Source of the DNA: JAQIBY01 sp034658655
GTDB taxonomy: Bacteria > Bacteroidota > Bacteroidia > Bacteroidales > ML635J-15
Assembly: GCA_034658655.1 (NCBI GenBank)
Contig: JAYEFQ010000137.1
Span: 1-32,246 of the forward strand
Length of the DNA: 32,246 nucleotides
Direction: 5' to 3'
The notes under the pieces were generated by a model that worked only from the letters and a program-made list of their open reading frames with translations, did not search any database and was not told the origin of the DNA. Of this stretch, positions 24,348 to 32,246 are shown one piece after another. The translations under genes were made by a program, and so were the position numbers. Position 1 is the stretch's first letter; each line of letters begins with the position of its first letter.

Positions 24348-24979
24348 TGGCAAACGCATATTTATCGACAGCATATTTTCCACCGATACAGTATTTTTGC
24401 AAATTGCTTGAATACGATACTATCATTATTGAAGCGCAGGAGCATTATCAAAAGCAATCTTACAGAAATCGTTGTCGCATATCAGGACCAAACAGTATTC
24501 AGTCATTAAGCATACCTGTTGAACGTGGACGGTCAAGGGAAATACCCATTAGAGACATAAAAATTGATTACAGCATGCCATGGCAAATCAATCACTTACG
24601 CAGCATAAAAACGGCTTACCACTCTGCCCCCTATTTTGAGCATTATATGGATGATTTGGAGCCATTGTTTCAAGCAAAAGTCAATTTTTTATTTGATTTT
24701 AATCTCAAAATATTAGAAACAATCAACCAAATGCTTGAAATAAATGCGAAAGTAATTATCAGCGAGACATACGAGAAAACCCCTACAATTGACGATTTTC
24801 GAGATAGTATTCATCCAAAGACTCGTATGCATAAAAAAGATTCACATTTTCAGCCCAAAGAATACATGCAAGTATTTATAGAAAAGCACGGATTTATTGC
24901 GAATTTAAGCATTTTGGATTTATTAATGAATGAAGGGCCTTTAAGTATTACCACAATTAAGGACAGCATAATATCATAA
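24347..24979 (+). CDS. WbqC-family protein
   Basis: A 210-residue WbqC-like protein. The N-terminal YFPPIQYFCKLLEYD, HYQKQSYRNRCRISGPN, LSIPVERG and the HLRSIKTAYHSAPYFEHY block are characteristic. The family is linked to O-antigen or amino-sugar biosynthesis by genetic context in other bacteria, but the reaction is not firmly established. It overlaps the upstream signal-peptidase-like gene by one base and so is translationally coupled. It is the last gene of the dapB-lepB group. Confidence 0.85.
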   Translation: MANAYLSTAYFPPIQYFCKLLEYDTIIIEAQEHYQKQSYRNRCRISGPNSIQSLSIPVERGRSREIPIRDIKIDYSMPWQINHLRSIKTAYHSAPYFEHYMDDLEPLFQAKVNFLFDFNLKILETINQMLEINAKVIISETYEKTPTIDDFRDSIHPKTRMHKKDSHFQPKEYMQVFIEKHGFIANLSILDLLMNEGPLSITTIKDSIIS

Positions 24980-25368
24980 ACTTTCTGATTCATTGAGAGG
25001 TTCGTATTTTGATTTTTTACAACTAATCTAAATTCAGGAAATCAATAATTGAGAAGATGAACGAATAACCCGCATTATTCATAAAAAAAACACACAATTC
25101 CACAAAGTTTACAGAAAACCAATTTCCTGTCAAAAGCACATAAAAGCACAATGTAATTGCCATTTTGTCATGCAAAAAGCATGCGTCCTGACAATTTGTC
25201 ACCCGGCAATTTATCGCACTTTTGATTTAAGAAACAAAATTACCTCCTTATTTACTGTCAATTACGAAATCCAGACGCTATTTTTATCAATATATTGGCA
25301 TAAGTTTTGACAAGATGTTGATGAAAACAAATTATTAAACAAAAATTTAAAATAAAGGAGAAAAAATT
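24980..25368. other. 389 bp gene-free region upstream of hsp20
   Basis: No gene or RNA is recognised. It contains an operator-like palindrome TGACAATTTGTCA (25189-25201) with an additional TTGTCA at 25165-25170 and related TGTCA words nearby. A directly repeated AAAAGCACA lies around 25134-25151. A TGGCAT...TTGAC stretch (25296-25312) weakly resembles a sigma-54 site. The arrangement suggests a regulated upstream region for the heat-shock gene. Confidence 0.5.
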
Positions 25369-25815
25369 ATGACACTTGTAAAAACAAACAACAGACCAGA
25401 TTACGGAATGAATAACTATTTTTCAAGTATGTTAAACCGTATGATGAATGAAGATGGAAATGACTTATCAGCGCAAAAGACATTCAGACCCGCAGTAAAC
25501 ATTATGGAACACGAAAATGATTTTGTCATGGAGCTTATTGCACCGGGAATGAATAAAAACGATTTCCGAATTAACTTTGAAGATGAAAGTTTAAAAATTT
25601 CAGCCGAGGTAAAAAACAAAGAAACCGAAGATAATGCAAACTACACGCACTGTGAATTCACTAAAGGATCTTTTTCGAGAAGTTTCAGAATTTCAAGTGA
25701 GATAATTGACAGTGATAAAATTGCTGCAAGCTATGAAAATGGGATCTTACTGCTGACATTACCAAAGCACGAGGAAGCAAAACCCAAACCTGCAAAAGAA
25801 ATTGCAATCAAATAG
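25369..25815 (+). CDS. Small heat-shock protein Hsp20/alpha-crystallin family
   Basis: A 148-residue ATP-independent holdase chaperone. The alpha-crystallin domain spans about residues 40-135: FRPAVNIMEHENDFVMELIAPGM, then LKISAEVK, FSRSFRIS and ASYENGILLLTLPK (the GxLxxxxPK consensus). A short acidic/basic C-terminal tail follows. An unusually good Shine-Dalgarno (AAAGGAGAA) precedes the ATG by 7 nt, which may allow strong translation after stress. It is a single gene with a 389 bp upstream region and its own terminator. Confidence 0.95.
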   Translation: MTLVKTNNRPDYGMNNYFSSMLNRMMNEDGNDLSAQKTFRPAVNIMEHENDFVMELIAPGMNKNDFRINFEDESLKISAEVKNKETEDNANYTHCEFTKGSFSRSFRISSEIIDSDKIAASYENGILLLTLPKHEEAKPKPAKEIAIK

Positions 25816-25858
25816 TTTCTTGGGTTTTGTCACGACAGAAACGCTACATATCAAAATA

Positions 25859-25888
25859 GAAGTCAGGAAAACTGGCTTTTATTTTTTG
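25859..25888 (+). terminator. Intrinsic terminator of hsp20
   Basis: AAGTCAG and CTGGCTT form a 7 bp stem (one G-T pair) around GAAAA, followed by TTATTTTTTG. It overlaps the end of the convergent gene at 25879. Confidence 0.65.
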
Positions 25889-26712
25889 CGTTTTTTAAAG
25901 CTTAATCCAATAATTAAAATAAGGAACACGACAGCAACACCCCATACTACAAACTGCAACCAATCCCATATTGAGTTTTCACCCAGGCTTTGGGCATATT
26001 TCTCAGGGCAAAGTCCACCACGGCCTGTTCCATAAATAATTTCCCAATTACTCACGTCTGAACTCATGTGAAACACATCAATAATTTCCAAACTAAACAA
26101 AGAATCCTGAGGCAAATTCATAACGCTAGCATCCCATTTCATTGATGAAATAATGCGATTTACTGAATCAACTAAGAAAAGAGAGTCTTTAAAAAAATTC
26201 ATATGCAATGAATCGGCAGCAACTTTGACACAAGATTTTGGGGGAAGCGACAAGTCAGATATAATGCTTTGTTTTCCTTCAGCCGTATGTATCGCTGCAT
26301 GCTTTAATTTAATTTCACGATCACTAATATTTGTTAATTCAAACCAATTTGACAAACTATCAGATAAATAGGCACAAAAGAAAATTTCGGAAATAATTAA
26401 AGTATCTGCAAAAGGTGATTTCGGAAGCGGCTCGGCCAAAAACACTAAATCCGTTAAATGCCCATCCTCATTATACTCAACAATCGTATCAACACACTCC
26501 CATCCGGCATGTAAATCCAAAGAAAAATGTACAACCGACGAAGAATTATCAACACTTGAATCTTTCTCTGTAAGATTATAGTTTAAATCTCCCGATTCAA
26601 GCGGATTTAAACGCACATTGAGTGAAGCACCATTTTCAACATCATCTTGCGCAAAAACATGGGCTGAAAACACAATAAGTATCAATGCAAAAACAAAAGA
26701 TAAAACTTTCAT
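25879..26712 (-). CDS. Exported membrane-anchored protein, lamin-tail-like
   Basis: About 277 residues. The ATG at 26712 is chosen over an earlier TTG (26733) because it starts the signal peptide MKVLSFVFALILIVFSAHVFAQ and does not overlap the upstream gene. The middle part (IISEIFF...NWFELTNISDREIKL...LPPKSCVKVAAD...WEIIYGTGRGG) resembles a lamin-tail domain (LTD), a small beta-sandwich found in secreted bacterial proteins. A C-terminal transmembrane helix (FVVWGVAVVFLILIIGLSF) is followed by KKRKK, so the domain would face the periplasm or outside. It sits 11 nt behind a CapA-like gene in a three-gene operon. The LTD assignment is by pattern only; the role is unknown. Confidence 0.6.
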   Translation of the reverse strand: MKVLSFVFALILIVFSAHVFAQDDVENGASLNVRLNPLESGDLNYNLTEKDSSVDNSSSVVHFSLDLHAGWECVDTIVEYNEDGHLTDLVFLAEPLPKSPFADTLIISEIFFCAYLSDSLSNWFELTNISDREIKLKHAAIHTAEGKQSIISDLSLPPKSCVKVAADSLHMNFFKDSLFLVDSVNRIISSMKWDASVMNLPQDSLFSLEIIDVFHMSSDVSNWEIIYGTGRGGLCPEKYAQSLGENSIWDWLQFVVWGVAVVFLILIIGLSFKKRKK

Positions 26713-26723
26713 AAACGTATGGT

Positions 26724-27800
26724 TTAAGGCCAAACCGGAACATTAATATTATGCTCCATTACTGGATCGACCAAGGATTTATATTTTAACATTTTCTCAT
26801 AAGAATCAGCTTTAAAAAAATATTGCTGTTCAATATATTCATGCATTGGCAACAATCTATATTGAATATGTTCATTCTCATCAAGATACTTATAAACATA
26901 CATTAACAGATAAGATGCAGAAGCAATTTTCACGTCCTCGCCTTCTTTCTCAAGCTGCATTTGCAAAAGTGCGCCTCCATCGGTGCGTTTATAATACATA
27001 TTTGAGATGACATTTCCAAGTGACCAAGCAATAAATCGTTCATTTTCATCCTCTTTTGTCCATTCTATTGGCTGGATAACATGTGGATGCGCTCCAATAA
27101 TATAATCTGCACCCCACTCGAACATCATTTCAGCAAGTTTTTTTTGCGATTCGGATGGAAAGCTCTTAGATTCACGCCCCCAATGCATAAACACAAAGAT
27201 TTTATCTGGATTTTTTGATTTTGCAAACTCAATATCCTGCTTAATTTCATTTTCAATACGATGTGATATTAAATCAAGAAAAGGAGCCGCATTTGTTCCG
27301 TAAGTGTAATTTAAAAATGCCAAACGAAATCCTTTTTTTTCTATAATTAAAGGCGTTAAATCCTCTCGTTGCGCTTTTGATTTCCAGACACCTGTATTCA
27401 AAATCTCTAAACTGTCAAGAATTTCCCTTGTGCTAATAATTCCTGCTTTTCCCCGATCACTAGCATGATTATTTGCCGTCATCAGCACATTAAAGCCGAC
27501 ATCTTGTAAATCTGATGCCAATGCAGCCGGAGCGCCGAAGCTGGGATATCCTCGAAATGGCTGCACTCCAAGCGGGACTTCCAAATTCGCGATGCACAAA
27601 TCAGCCGCCTTAAATAAATGATCAATTTCATCAAACCAAACTCGAAAATTCCATGCCGAATCTTCGTCGTACCAACCTGATTTTAATTGGTCGTCATGCA
27701 CCATTATATCACCACCAAACACAAGATTTATTCGTTGCTTTTCCTGAGCATATCCCGTAAGGACGTAGAGTGTGAAAAGTAATATGAGTGGATTTTTCAT
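26724..27800 (-). CDS. CapA-family phosphoesterase-like protein
   Basis: About 358 residues from the ATG at 27800. This start lies 5 nt after the upstream stop and opens a signal peptide (MKNPLILLFTLYVLTGYAQ). An earlier in-frame start would overlap the glycosyltransferase gene. Metallophosphatase-type motifs of the CapA/PgsA family follow: FGGDIMVHDD, IANLEVPL, TANNHASDRG, MHWGRES and GAHPHVIQP. Relatives function in poly-gamma-glutamate capsule formation, but many family members lie outside such loci; no PgsB/C synthetase genes are here. It is predicted to be periplasmic or surface-exposed. Confidence 0.85.
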   Translation of the reverse strand: MKNPLILLFTLYVLTGYAQEKQRINLVFGGDIMVHDDQLKSGWYDEDSAWNFRVWFDEIDHLFKAADLCIANLEVPLGVQPFRGYPSFGAPAALASDLQDVGFNVLMTANNHASDRGKAGIISTREILDSLEILNTGVWKSKAQREDLTPLIIEKKGFRLAFLNYTYGTNAAPFLDLISHRIENEIKQDIEFAKSKNPDKIFVFMHWGRESKSFPSESQKKLAEMMFEWGADYIIGAHPHVIQPIEWTKEDENERFIAWSLGNVISNMYYKRTDGGALLQMQLEKEGEDVKIASASYLLMYVYKYLDENEHIQYRLLPMHEYIEQQYFFKADSYEKMLKYKSLVDPVMEHNINVPVWP

Positions 27801-27805
27801 ATGTT

Positions 27806-28549
27806 TTATTTTCGAAAAATACGATAAGTTGCCAATCCCCATTTTTGAAAACGATAAGCCATAGAAGTTCCCAAGACACCCAATCCGTATTTTAATGAGC
27901 GTTTAAAATTAATGGATGAAGCATCATCAAAATATTTTGTCGGACAGGTAATTTCAGCAATCTCATGTCCGGCGAAAAATATCTGCGCAAGCATTTGATT
28001 ATCAAAAACAAAATCATCAGAGTTCTGATTATAATTGATTGTTTGTAAAACGTCAGCTGAAAACGCACGATAACCCGTATGATATTCAGAAAGTTTCTGG
28101 TTAATCAATAAATTCTGAGTAAAAGTCAACAGTCGATTTGCAAAATATTTGTAAAACGGCATTCCACCACGCAAAGCGCCTTTCCCGAGTATTCGAGAAC
28201 CAAGCACAACCGGATACACATCATTAGCAATTAAATACGTCATGCTTTCAATCAGTTTCGGCGTATATTGATAATCGGGATGTAACATCACAACTATATC
28301 TGCGCCAAGCTCTAATGCTTTATTATAACAAGATTTCTGATTTCCTCCGTACCCCTTATTTCCATCATGTGCAACTATATGCTGTATGCCAAGTTTTTTT
28401 CCAACTTCTACGGTGTCATCCTGACTTTTATCATCCACTAAAATGACAAAATCAACAATATCAAAAGGAATCTCCTTATAAGTTACTTCAAGCGTTTTTG
28501 AGGCATTATACGCCGGCAAAACCACTGCTATTTTCTTTAAATCAATCAT
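27806..28549 (-). CDS. Family 2 glycosyltransferase (dolichol/polyprenyl-phosphate mannose synthase-like)
   Basis: About 247 residues from the ATG at 28549 (MIDLKKIAVVLPAYN). The GT-A fold motifs VVLPAYNASKTLE, ILVDDKSQDDT, HDGNKGYGGNQK, VMLHPDYQY (the DxD-like position) and YHTGYRAFS are visible. It resembles the DPM1/DPG-synthase-like group, which transfers a sugar from a nucleotide donor to polyprenyl phosphate; no C-terminal membrane domain is seen. An upstream in-frame ATG (28588) is less likely because a promoter-like element (28565-28594) lies between. It is first in an operon with the CapA-like and lamin-tail-like genes. Confidence 0.85.
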   Translation of the reverse strand: MIDLKKIAVVLPAYNASKTLEVTYKEIPFDIVDFVILVDDKSQDDTVEVGKKLGIQHIVAHDGNKGYGGNQKSCYNKALELGADIVVMLHPDYQYTPKLIESMTYLIANDVYPVVLGSRILGKGALRGGMPFYKYFANRLLTFTQNLLINQKLSEYHTGYRAFSADVLQTINYNQNSDDFVFDNQMLAQIFFAGHEIAEITCPTKYFDDASSINFKRSLKYGLGVLGTSMAYRFQKWGLATYRIFRK

Positions 28550-28564
28550 AATAAAATCAAAGGC

Positions 28565-28594
28565 TAAATTTACTTTTTCTTTTCTCATTCACAA
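28565..28594 (-). promoter_or_regulatory. Candidate promoter of the glycosyltransferase operon
   Basis: On the minus strand, TTG (28594-28592) and TAAATTTA (28572-28565) are spaced by 19 nt; the last base of the -7 box differs from the consensus. It lies 15 nt before the chosen ATG at 28549. Confidence 0.45.
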
Positions 28595-28729
28595 AATACA
28601 AATCCACTTTTACAATAAATCTTGCTTACTACTGGTTATTTTTTGAAACATTTCTCTAAATAATGGATTTTAATTACAGAAAATTTGTCATGTATTTAGA
28701 AAAACCTACATTTTTTAAATTATAAATTA

Positions 28730-28737
28730 TAAATTTG
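28730..28737 (+). promoter_or_regulatory. Candidate -7 box of the adhesin gene
   Basis: TAAATTTG matches TAnnTTTG and lies in an AT-rich stretch ~115 nt before the ATG at 28853. A TTG at the ideal distance is absent. The rest of the 28589-28852 gap contains no gene. Confidence 0.35.
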
Positions 28738-28852
28738 CACACACACAAATAGTTGTTTTTACATAAACAAGCTTGTGAAACTTGACAAATAAAGACATAT
28801 TATAATTGTAATTAAAACTTCAGTTACATCTAACATTTTAGAGGAATTTTCT

Positions 28853-31800
28853 ATGAATAAGACATTTAGAAAACTTACAATCGTAATTTTATTTTCATCA
28901 TTTATTGGCGGCATGAACTTTTCATACGCACAGGATGAATGTACAAATGCACCGGACATCCCAATTGAATTGTATTCAACTTGCGGTGAAATGGCACTGG
29001 AATCCATTGACCTTGGAACCGCCACGCCTTCATCAACCACACCTGTGCCTTCATGTGGAGGTTTCAGCAGTGGGTCAACCAATGATTTGTGGTACAGTTT
29101 TGTGGTACCTGCAGGCATCAATACCATGGCTTTCCATGCGTTTAATTCTGATTATACCCCAGCATTTGAGAATGGCTCTCCGGCATGCATGGCAGTGTAT
29201 AGAGGTTCAAACTGCAGTAGCCTTGAAATGTTGAATTGCTTTGATAGCAATGCCAGTTTTATGGAAAATGGAGAAGTTCGCTGGGAACAAGTTAGCGGTC
29301 TTGTCCCCGGAGAAACTATTTACATACGTGCCTGGGCTGAGGACAACCAAGATCAACAATTTTTTATTGCAGCATCTGTCAGATTGGATATGGACGAAGA
29401 TAATTGTGAAACCGCTGTGGAAATAACCACGGGAGGTTGTAATATTTTAAGTAGCCCCGGACCAGCACAGGCTCCTGAGACATGTGGCTGGAATAGCAGT
29501 GACAATACAATATTTTATCATTTCACAGTGAATCCTGAAGACGATCAACCTTATACCATTGAAGCAGAAAATGGCGAATGTGTTTCAAATGAAGGCTCAA
29601 CCAATCCGGAGATACAACTTGCTATATGGTCATGGGATGGGTCAAGTTGTGATAATGTTGGCGGAAGTCCATCTAGTGATCCTCCAAACAACACTGGATC
29701 ATATTACGGATGTGCCAATGGTACTGGGACAGTTGTCTATTCTGAGAATCTACCTCCGGGAGAATATATCCTAGCTATGGATGGCTACAGTGGTCTTAAC
29801 GGAACATCCTTATGTACTTTCGGTTTCGCCGCTCCCTTTATCGACCCTGCTCTTCAGGTAACACTTAATACAAACGGCACAGTATGTGGCATAGGCGGAT
29901 CAGCATCAATTACTATAAACAGTTCATGCTCTGGCACTCCGGTTGTCGATTGGAGTACAGGGAATAGTGGTATGTCGTTAGAAAATATTGACCCTGGTAA
30001 TTATACCGTAACCGTTACGGATGAAACCCCCTGTGGAGACACCGTTATTGATTTTACCATATCGGATGAAGGCAGTATCAATGTTGATATATCTACAGGT
30101 GGGGATATTTGTAACGGACCTTTTGAAGCTACAGCTGAAGTGGCTGGAGCCAACTCTGCAGCTTGTGATTTTAGCTGGAATAACGGAGAAACAACACAAA
30201 CAATAACTGACCTTAATCCCGGAACTTATACCGTAACCGTTACTTATGGCACATGTGTAGAAACTACGAGTGTGAACATTGATTACTCTGAATTACAAAT
30301 AACTGTAAATTATGACACTCCTGTTTGTGAAGGCGACAATGCCTCTGCAACAGTTGAAGTACTTAATGGAACAGCTCCATATTCTTATGATTGGTCAACA
30401 GGTGAAACAGGAAGCTCAATTTCATTGGATGAAGATGGAGGGTATAGCGTTACAGTCATTGACGCTAACGATTGTACTCAGGAAGAAAACTTTAATATCA
30501 CAATATATCCGGAAATTTTTGTTGGAAATTTTTCTGATACCGTGTGTAATTCCGGTGATTATGAAGTAAGTTTTGATGTGACTGACAGCAATGGCAATCC
30601 AGCCGATTTTCTTGTTAACGGAACTGATTATTCTGGTTCTTATTCTGAAATGTTTACAAGTGCTTCTAATTATGATATTGAAGTGTATGACGTAAACGGA
30701 TGTAATGAGTTTCATTTTATTGGATCGCATGATTGCAGTTGTGTTACCAATGCAGGAAGCATGAGTAGCTTAGAAGTATTATCACTGTGTCAAAATGAGT
30801 GCTCACCCCTAGATATGCATGAAGAAAATGAATCCCTAGATACCGATGATGTTTTACAATTCATTCTTTATGAAGGAACTGGTCCAATCACTATTTTAGC
30901 AAGAAATTCAACTCCTGAATTCTGTTTTAATGATGCCGATTTGAATTTCGAACAAACATATTATATCGCAGCAATTGCCGGAAATGACAATGGTTTTGGA
31001 CAGCCAGACCCTAATGATTTTTGCTATACACGAAGTCAACCAACACCTGTCATTTGGCATGAAAACCCAATTGCCTACATTACACATAACGAGCTAACAA
31101 CCTGTGGCAAAGAGATGACTATCAGTGCAACTACGCCTTCCTCTGGCATCAGTGGAACGTGGTCTGCGAATTCCAACTTTAGTCCGACACAAGGTGGCAA
31201 TATCCATAATCCGGAAATTAATGTCATTGTTCCAAATTATGGCGATGTCATTTTTACATGGACATTAAATAATGCTGGCTGTACTGATAGCGACCAAATC
31301 ACAGTACATTTCAATGAACCTCCGATAACTTTTGCAGGAAATGACACCATTGTTTGTGGAACAGAAGTTGAAATGAATGCAACACTAGGAACTGGCTCAA
31401 TGGGACAATGGTCGGCAAATGGAGTCGCTTTTAATCCAGCTAACGATCCAAATGCAGTTGCAAGCTTAAACTCCGGAACATACGGAACATACATATGTAC
31501 ATGGACAGAAACTATAGCAAGCTGTAGTGATCAGGATTATATTGCAATCACCTTTTTGCAAGAACCACAACCTAATACAATCAATAATTTTGACACCATT
31601 TGTGGAACTGTATATCAGCTAAATGTAAACAATGTCAATGGCGCAGGCATTTGGAGAGCATATGAAGAAGGAACACAAATTTATCCAACTTTTACTCCAA
31701 TTAACACAGATCCTCAAGCCACTGTCACTATTTCTAATTACGACGGACTATTTCGTGATGTTGAATTTGTCTGGAGCGAAACAAATGAAAGTCAAGGCAT

Positions 31801-32246
31801 ACAATGTATTGGCGAGGCAAGCGTAAATGTTACATTTGCTAAAGAACCCAACGCTTTTGTAGGAGATGATAATTATGACGAAGTATGTGCCAGCACATAT
31901 ACTTTCCATGCGGACACAACTGGCTCAAGCTGGGCAAATGGAGTCTGGATTACCGAATATGGAGGAATTATTTTTGATGATCAAAGCATACCGGATGCAA
32001 CAATTACAATCACATCTCCTGCCGTATTTGGAGATTCTGCCTATGCACAAATTCCTTTCCAATGGGTCATGACAAATACAGGCTGTTCTGATATTGACAC
32101 CATGTGGGTAACTTTCTACAAACAACCCGTAGCAAACGCAGGACTTGACGATAGCGTTTGTGGTCTGCAATATCAATTAGAAGCATTTTACAATTTACCT
32201 GATACAAGCAATTACGATGCGTTTGGATATTGGACAAACCCAGGTG
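28853..32246 (+). CDS. Giant secreted adhesin-like protein with SprB and PKD-like repeats (3' end beyond window)
   Basis: The frame is open for 1131 codons from the ATG at 28853 to the window end, so the gene is partial. A signal peptide covers about residues 1-27 (...GMNFSYAQ). A first domain (about 30-340) has two similar cysteine-containing beta-type modules (NDLWYSFVVPAG, DNTIFYHFTVNP). Three SprB-type repeats follow at about 366, 440 and 512, each with a W-S/N-x-G...GxYTVTV pattern. From about 740 on, several PKD/Ig-like modules repeat the AGNDTIVCG...WSANG...WTET pattern. This architecture is typical of large gliding/adhesion proteins secreted by T9SS; the sorting domain would lie beyond the window. 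A weak GAGGAA precedes the start. Confidence 0.9.
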   Translation, partial: MNKTFRKLTIVILFSSFIGGMNFSYAQDECTNAPDIPIELYSTCGEMALESIDLGTATPSSTTPVPSCGGFSSGSTNDLWYSFVVPAGINTMAFHAFNSDYTPAFENGSPACMAVYRGSNCSSLEMLNCFDSNASFMENGEVRWEQVSGLVPGETIYIRAWAEDNQDQQFFIAASVRLDMDEDNCETAVEITTGGCNILSSPGPAQAPETCGWNSSDNTIFYHFTVNPEDDQPYTIEAENGECVSNEGSTNPEIQLAIWSWDGSSCDNVGGSPSSDPPNNTGSYYGCANGTGTVVYSENLPPGEYILAMDGYSGLNGTSLCTFGFAAPFIDPALQVTLNTNGTVCGIGGSASITINSSCSGTPVVDWSTGNSGMSLENIDPGNYTVTVTDETPCGDTVIDFTISDEGSINVDISTGGDICNGPFEATAEVAGANSAACDFSWNNGETTQTITDLNPGTYTVTVTYGTCVETTSVNIDYSELQITVNYDTPVCEGDNASATVEVLNGTAPYSYDWSTGETGSSISLDEDGGYSVTVIDANDCTQEENFNITIYPEIFVGNFSDTVCNSGDYEVSFDVTDSNGNPADFLVNGTDYSGSYSEMFTSASNYDIEVYDVNGCNEFHFIGSHDCSCVTNAGSMSSLEVLSLCQNECSPLDMHEENESLDTDDVLQFILYEGTGPITILARNSTPEFCFNDADLNFEQTYYIAAIAGNDNGFGQPDPNDFCYTRSQPTPVIWHENPIAYITHNELTTCGKEMTISATTPSSGISGTWSANSNFSPTQGGNIHNPEINVIVPNYGDVIFTWTLNNAGCTDSDQITVHFNEPPITFAGNDTIVCGTEVEMNATLGTGSMGQWSANGVAFNPANDPNAVASLNSGTYGTYICTWTETIASCSDQDYIAITFLQEPQPNTINNFDTICGTVYQLNVNNVNGAGIWRAYEEGTQIYPTFTPINTDPQATVTISNYDGLFRDVEFVWSETNESQGIQCIGEASVNVTFAKEPNAFVGDDNYDEVCASTYTFHADTTGSSWANGVWITEYGGIIFDDQSIPDATITITSPAVFGDSAYAQIPFQWVMTNTGCSDIDTMWVTFYKQPVANAGLDDSVCGLQYQLEAFYNLPDTSNYDAFGYWTNPG
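30001..30243 (+). repeat. Two identical 18 bp units inside SprB repeats
   Basis: TTATACCGTAACCGTTAC occurs at 30001-30018 and 30226-30243 and encodes the conserved YTVTV of consecutive SprB-type modules. Exact nucleotide identity suggests recent duplication or gene conversion between modules. Confidence 0.8.

Noticed and set aside
25296..25312. Sigma-54-like site TGGCAT-N5-TTGAC before hsp20
   Set aside because: The essential GC of the -12 element is missing and no sigma-54 activator gene is nearby.
28782..28806. TTGACA and TATAAT upstream of the adhesin gene, like an E. coli sigma-70 promoter
   Set aside because: The spacer is only 13 nt instead of about 17, and the primary sigma factor of this phylum does not use this consensus.
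1..32246. CRISPR arrays, tRNA or rRNA genes, prophage or integrase genes
   Set aside because: No regularly spaced repeats, cloverleaf candidates, rRNA-like stretches or phage/integrase motifs were seen on reading both strands of the intergenic regions.

Overview
This window looks like chromosomal DNA from a low-GC member of the Bacteroidota (Flavobacteriia/Bacteroidia-like). The signs are a short primary sigma factor without region 1.1, a Rho factor with a long charged insertion, a metalloprotease ending in a type IX secretion (T9SS) sorting domain, a very large SprB-repeat surface protein, a long-form signal peptidase I, and several promoters of the Bacteroidota type (TTG, 19 nt, TAnnTTTG). 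No rRNA, tRNA, CRISPR array or intact transposase gene was seen.

Layout. 1-230: a ~195 bp repeat that runs into a small DUF4190-type membrane gene. 651-5219: a tight run of a TIGR01212 radical SAM protein, a TatD-like hydrolase, the tRNA-modifying enzyme TcdA and a secreted M6 peptidase. 5274-7272: an HxxxD acyltransferase-like protein overlapping a zinc-ribbon membrane protein. 7273-8595: a decayed stretch with a HAD phosphatase gene broken by a 151 bp MITE-like insertion flanked by a 6 bp target duplication, plus the second copy of the ~195 bp repeat. 8596-13419: DEAD-box helicase (minus, with a possibly switchable leader), an alanine dehydrogenase/saccharopine dehydrogenase-like enzyme (plus), then rpe and the primary sigma factor (both minus). 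13682-17671: rho (plus) convergent with an orphan 7TMR-DISM histidine kinase (minus). 17822-21035: the classical thrS-infC-rpmI-rplT translation cluster, with infC apparently starting at AUA. 21172-24979: dapB, signal peptidase I, a second signal peptidase that has lost both catalytic residues, and a WbqC-family gene. 25369-25815: a small heat-shock protein. 25879-28549: a minus-strand operon of glycosyltransferase, CapA-like phosphoesterase and lamin-tail-like membrane protein. 28853 to the window end: the first 1131 codons of a giant secreted adhesin-like protein.

Most genes are housekeeping or envelope genes, and no large unknown defence or biosynthetic system is visible. The most unusual items are the MITE insertion whose removal exactly restores the HAD reading frame, the signal-peptidase pseudoenzyme beside the active LepB, the AUA start of infC, the repeat pair flanking 8 kb, and the helicase leader with mutually exclusive pairings.
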